Source of the DNA: Alcanivorax sp. UBA4485
GTDB lineage: Bacteria; Pseudomonadota; Gammaproteobacteria; Pseudomonadales; Alcanivoracaceae
Assembly (NCBI GenBank): GCA_002389055.1
Contig: DGNT01000169.1
Span: 1-42,614 of the forward strand
Length of the DNA stretch: 42,614 nucleotides
Direction of reading: 5' to 3'
Shown here: positions 40,649 to 42,614 of the stretch, piece by piece
Layout: each line of letters begins with the position of its first letter
Position numbering within the stretch: position 1 is the first letter of the stretch
Made by a program: the position numbers and the translations under genes
Notes under the pieces: model-generated
The model's input: only the letters and a program-made list of their open reading frames with translations
What the model was told of the DNA's origin: nothing
The model's database searches: none

Positions 40649-42614
40649 GAAAGGGCTGACAAAAGTTCTGATCGCCAACCGGGGGGAGATCGCGGTGCGC
40701 ATCTGCCGCACCCTCAAGGACATGGGCATCGCCTCGGTGGCGGTGTACTCCGACGCGGACCGCAACAGCCAGCACGTCAGCGCCGCCGATGAAGCGGTGG
40801 CGCTGGGCGGCCAGACCGCCGCCGAAAGCTACCTGCGCAGCGAGCTGATTCTGCAGGCCGCCAAGGACACCGGCGCCCAGGGCATCATCCCCGGCTACGG
40901 CTTTTTGTCCGAGAACGCGGACTTCGCCGAAGCCTGCGCCGAAGCGGGCATTCAGTTTATCGGCCCGACCCCGGATCAGCTGCGCCGCTTCGGCCTCAAG
41001 CACGAAGCGCGCGCCCTGGCGGAGGCCGCCGGCGTGCCGCTGGCGCCGGGCACCGGCCTGCTGCAAAGCCTGGACGACGCGAAAAGCGCCGCCGCCGAAA
41101 TCGGCTACCCGATCATGCTGAAAAGCACCGCCGGCGGTGGCGGCATCGGCCTGAGCCGTTGCGACGACGAACAGGCACTGGTGGACGCCTTTGAATCGGT
41201 GAAGCGCATGGGGGAAAACTTTTTCTCCGACAGCGGCGTCTTTATCGAACGCTTCGTGGCCCGCGCCCGCCATGTGGAAGTGCAGATCTTCGGCGACGGC
41301 CACGGCAAGGTGCTGGCCCTGGGCGAGCGCGAGTGCTCCCTGCAGCGCCGCAACCAGAAAGTGGTAGAGGAAACCCCGGCCCCCAACCTGCCCCAGGCCA
41401 CCCGGGAAAAACTGCACGACAGCGCCGCCCGCCTCGGCGAATCGGTGAACTATCAGTCCGCCGGCACCGTGGAATACATCTACGACGACGAGCGCGACGA
41501 ATTCTATTTCCTGGAAGTGAATACCCGCCTGCAGGTGGAGCACGGCGTCACCGAGGCGGTGTTCGGCGTCGACCTGGTGGCGTGGATGGTGATGCTGGCC
41601 GGCGGCGAAACCCCGCCCCTGGGCGCCAACTACCAGAGCCGTGGCCATGCCATGGAAGTGCGCATCTACGCCGAGGACGCGCTCAAGGACTTCCAGCCCA
41701 GCCCGGGTGAGCTCACGGAAGTCTCATTCCCTGAGGACATCCGCCTGGACGGCTGGGTGGACACCGGCACCCAGGTGAGCCCGCACTACGACCCGATGCT
41801 CGCCAAGGTGATTGTGCACGGCGACGACCGCCCGGCGGCGCTGAAGAAAATGCAGGACGCCCTGGCCGCCACGCGCCTGTCCGGCATCGCCACCAACCTG
41901 GATTACCTGCGCCGCATTCTGATCGACCCCAAGGTGGTGGAAGGCAAGGTCTCCACCCGCTACCTGGAAAGCTTTCAATACACCCCCACCGCGTTTGAGG
42001 TGGTGGAGCCGGGCACCTACACCACGGTGCAGGACTACCCCGGTCGCGCCGGCTACTGGGACATCGGCGTGCCGCCGTCCGGGCCCATGGACGACTACGC
42101 GTTCCGGCTCGGCAACCGCATCGTCGGCAACCACGCCAGCGCCGCCGGCCTGGAAACCACGCTGGTGGGCCCGTCGTTGAAATTCCACAGCGACACCGTG
42201 GTGGCGCTCACCGGCGCCGCCTGCGACGCCACCCTGGACGGCGAGCCGGTACCCATGTGGCGGCCGGTGCCGGTGCAAGCCGGCCAGACACTCGCCACCG
42301 GCAAGGCCTCCAGCGGCTGCCGCACCTATATCGCGGTGCGCAACGGCATCGACGTGCCCGACTACCTGGGCAGCAAAGCCACCTTCGTGCTCGGCCAGTT
42401 CGGCGGCCACGGCGGCCGCACCCTTCGCAAGGGCGACGTGCTGTCGATCTGCCAGCCGCAGCTGGCCGGCTGCCCCACCCCGGCGCCGGAATACCCGCCG
42501 GCCCCGGCCCCTGAAGCGATGATTCCGGACTACCCGCAACAGTGGGAAATCAAAGTGCTGTACGGGCCCCACGGGGCGCCGGACTTCTTCACCGAAGAGG
42601 CCATCGAGCAGTTT
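40641..42614 (+). CDS. Urea carboxylase, N-terminal part (3' end outside window)
   Basis: The first 658 residues of a biotin enzyme that carboxylates urea to allophanate using ATP and bicarbonate. The biotin carboxylase domain (1-450) shows KVLIANRGEIAVRI, the ATP-grasp loop STAGGGGIGL, ERECSLQRRNQKVVEE and EVNTRLQVEH. The urea-specific carboxyltransferase region (from about 455, VVEPGTYTTVQDYPGRAGYWDIGVPPSGPMDDYAF) follows. The rest of that region and the biotinyl Lys domain lie past the window end; full proteins are about 1200 residues. It overlaps atzF, so hydrolase and carboxylase are made together. Confidence 0.95.
   Translation, partial: MHKKGLTKVLIANRGEIAVRICRTLKDMGIASVAVYSDADRNSQHVSAADEAVALGGQTAAESYLRSELILQAAKDTGAQGIIPGYGFLSENADFAEACAEAGIQFIGPTPDQLRRFGLKHEARALAEAAGVPLAPGTGLLQSLDDAKSAAAEIGYPIMLKSTAGGGGIGLSRCDDEQALVDAFESVKRMGENFFSDSGVFIERFVARARHVEVQIFGDGHGKVLALGERECSLQRRNQKVVEETPAPNLPQATREKLHDSAARLGESVNYQSAGTVEYIYDDERDEFYFLEVNTRLQVEHGVTEAVFGVDLVAWMVMLAGGETPPLGANYQSRGHAMEVRIYAEDALKDFQPSPGELTEVSFPEDIRLDGWVDTGTQVSPHYDPMLAKVIVHGDDRPAALKKMQDALAATRLSGIATNLDYLRRILIDPKVVEGKVSTRYLESFQYTPTAFEVVEPGTYTTVQDYPGRAGYWDIGVPPSGPMDDYAFRLGNRIVGNHASAAGLETTLVGPSLKFHSDTVVALTGAACDATLDGEPVPMWRPVPVQAGQTLATGKASSGCRTYIAVRNGIDVPDYLGSKATFVLGQFGGHGGRTLRKGDVLSICQPQLAGCPTPAPEYPPAPAPEAMIPDYPQQWEIKVLYGPHGAPDFFTEEAIEQF

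Overview
The window is high-GC bacterial DNA. The gene families (mutY-yggX pair, AsmA, a FecI/FecR-type surface-signalling unit, TonB-ExbBD, two-partner secretion, urea carboxylase/allophanate hydrolase under a sigma-54 promoter) point to a gammaproteobacterium. An Alcanivorax-like or Pseudomonas-like organism is my best guess, made from gene style alone.

Left part (1-6590): the 3' end of a GNAT-type protein, a pair of inverted REP-like elements, a 7TM-DISM sensor histidine kinase on the minus strand, then asmA-family, mutY (TTG start overlapping the asmA stop), yggX and tRNA-Phe with its own promoter and terminator. A third REP copy follows.

Transport operon (6587-13154): a LivHMGF-type ABC transporter with ATGA overlaps, an AMP-forming acyl-CoA ligase translated from the same coupled message, and a lipoprotein-type Peripla_BP_6 binding protein. 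The embedded ligase suggests that the imported substrate is a carboxylic acid that is activated with CoA, not necessarily a branched-chain amino acid.

Central locus (about 13200-38680): a PstS/DING-like secreted phosphate-binding protein (LapA-like) preceded by a Pho-box-like repeat; a LuxR-type regulator; a 4046-residue, cysteine-free TpsA exoprotein (filamentous-haemagglutinin family); a divergent three-gene signalling operon (STN plus TonB-C-like protein, ECF sigma, FecR anti-sigma); and a convergent seven-gene operon tpsB - DUF2341/LamG-ExbB - exbD - tonB - porin-like - coiled-coil - YbjN. A small secreted protein lies divergent from tpsB. From memory, the content matches the scattered P. 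aeruginosa PUMA3 (VreAIR), LapA and PdtAB/ExbBD genes, which respond to phosphate starvation. Here they form one compact block. The promoters of tpsA and tpsB share a 52-bp module with identical internal spacing, and Pho-box-like 11-bp direct repeats occur at four places. This is the most interesting system in the window: a two-partner secretion machine that seems to carry its own TonB motor and its own surface-signalling sigma factor.

Right end (38822-42614): a near-perfect sigma-54 (-24/-12) promoter, then allophanate hydrolase (GTG start) overlapping a urea carboxylase that runs off the window. This is a nitrogen-regulated route from urea to ammonia and CO2.
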